DNA of 64,000 nucleotides from CAWBVG01 sp963792175 (GTDB lineage: Bacteria > Acidobacteriota > Vicinamibacteria > Vicinamibacterales > CAVVIG01): assembly GCA_963792175.1 (NCBI GenBank), contig CAWBVG010000042.1, forward strand, positions 124,001-188,000, read 5' to 3'. Both the position numbers and the translations under genes were made by a program. The stretch's first letter is position 1. Each line of letters opens with the position of its first letter. The notes beneath the pieces are model-generated. The model was not told the origin of the DNA and did no database searches. It saw nothing but the letters and a program-made list of their open reading frames with translations. Shown here piece after piece: positions 63,420 through 64,000 of this stretch.

Positions 63420-64000
63420 TCAAGATTCCGTAAGCCGGGCGGCCACCAGACCGCCCACGCACCCGACCGCCATGCCCCCCAGAACGACCAGAAAACAGAG
63501 CCCGACCGGCAGGAAGTTGAGCGACGAGAGGCTGAGCGCCGACGCCAGCGGCGTCAGATACCGCGCGCGCACGGCAAAAAACAGCACGCCGAGCAGGATC
63601 AGGGCGACCAGGGCGCCCAGACCGCCCTGCAGCACGCCTTCCATGACGAACGGACCGCGAATATACGCCTGGGGCGCCCCGACCAGCTGCATGATTTCCA
63701 GCTCGTCGCGCCTGGTATAGAGACCCAGCCGCACGACGTTCGCCACCGTCAGCGCGGCCGCAAACGTCAGGATCGCGGCCAGGGCCACTCCGACACCGCG
63801 AATGACCCCCACGGCAGCGAGCAGACGGTTGAGCCACTGCCGGTCGTAGCGCACGTCCGCGACGCCCGGCATGCCGCGCACCCGTGTGCTGAGCGCATCC
63901 ACCGACGCCGAGGCGCCCGCGTCAGGACGCAGTCGAACCTCGATTGACGCCGGCAGCGGGTTGTCGCCGAGGCCATCGATCGTCGACGCCAGATCGCCGA
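63420..64000 (-). CDS. ftsX: Cell division protein FtsX, 5' partial
   Basis: The gene enters from beyond the end of the window. Visible residues include the end of the periplasmic domain (DNPLPASIEVRLRPD) and three TM helices: GVALAAILTFAAALTVANVV, GGLGALVALILLGVLFFAVR and PVGLCFLVVLGGMAVGCVGG, with the typical RRDELEIMQLVGAPQAYIRG loop. FtsX with FtsE controls murein hydrolases at the division site. ftsE would be expected upstream, outside the window. Confidence 0.93.
   Translation of the reverse strand, partial: GDLASTIDGLGDNPLPASIEVRLRPDAGASASVDALSTRVRGMPGVADVRYDRQWLNRLLAAVGVIRGVGVALAAILTFAAALTVANVVRLGLYTRRDELEIMQLVGAPQAYIRGPFVMEGVLQGGLGALVALILLGVLFFAVRARYLTPLASALSLSSLNFLPVGLCFLVVLGGMAVGCVGGLVAARLTES

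Overview
The window is GC-rich, gene-dense bacterial chromosome. Several features point to Acidobacteriota, probably the Vicinamibacteria: a Ser/Thr kinase joined to a PD40 beta-propeller, an ECF sigma factor next to a kinase-TPR protein, an ADOP-type FtsX/MacB permease, a VWFA-related acidobacterial-type exported protein and a PEP-CTERM protein. This placement is inference from gene content. I see no rRNA, tRNA, CRISPR array, prophage or insertion sequence.

Layout. 1-0.9 kb: end of a secretin gene. 1-11.2 kb, minus strand: a translationally coupled peptidoglycan run, transcribed nagZ, ldcA, mpl, pxpB, pxpC, murB, a Ser/Thr kinase with PD40 propeller, then murA; the first seven genes share overlaps of a few bases. 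11.2-24 kb: a broken ADOP permease, a PEP-CTERM protein, an ECF sigma factor with kinase-TPR gene, a GHMP kinase, polX, a small basic protein, an NmrA-like gene, an ankyrin protein and a gamma-glutamylcyclotransferase-VOC fusion. 24-31 kb, minus: rodZ-like, thiE, a TPR protein, rnhB and the classic ffh-rpsP-khpA-rimM-trmD-rplS block. 31-43 kb, minus: ffh, ribBA-ribE-ribD, ftsY, gpsA-plsY, thpR, cinA, pgpA, an RDD protein. 43-51 kb: ftcD, an NtrC/NtrY-like two-component pair, nrdR, a flippase-like protein, purC and a Fis-type regulator. 51-53 kb: groES-groEL behind a strong promoter and a CIRCE operator, ending in an intrinsic terminator. 53-64 kb: a TonB-like protein, a geranylgeranyl-reductase-type flavoprotein, a VWA protein, tatA, selB, rnr, glycerate kinase and the start-truncated ftsX.

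The most distinctive feature is a family of intergenic elements built from degenerate 7-8 bp tandem units. The unit differs between loci (ATTAGGG, GTTAAAA, AACTGAG, GGGTAATT, CACAGAGG and others). Many loci carry a second arm that is the reverse complement of the first, so the transcript could fold into a hairpin. I count about 17 loci, almost all at gene junctions, and they often supply stop codons and the last residues of neighbouring proteins. A second class of repeat, palindromic and lying in frame, sits inside pxpB and the reductase gene.

About one third of the genes change reading frame at least once, including the normally essential ftsY and several housekeeping enzymes. In many cases the correct frame can be recovered because native neighbours overlap by ATGA or GTGA. 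This pattern looks more like uncorrected single-base indels in the assembly than real gene decay, except possibly for the ADOP permease and the NmrA-like gene, which carry several shifts each.
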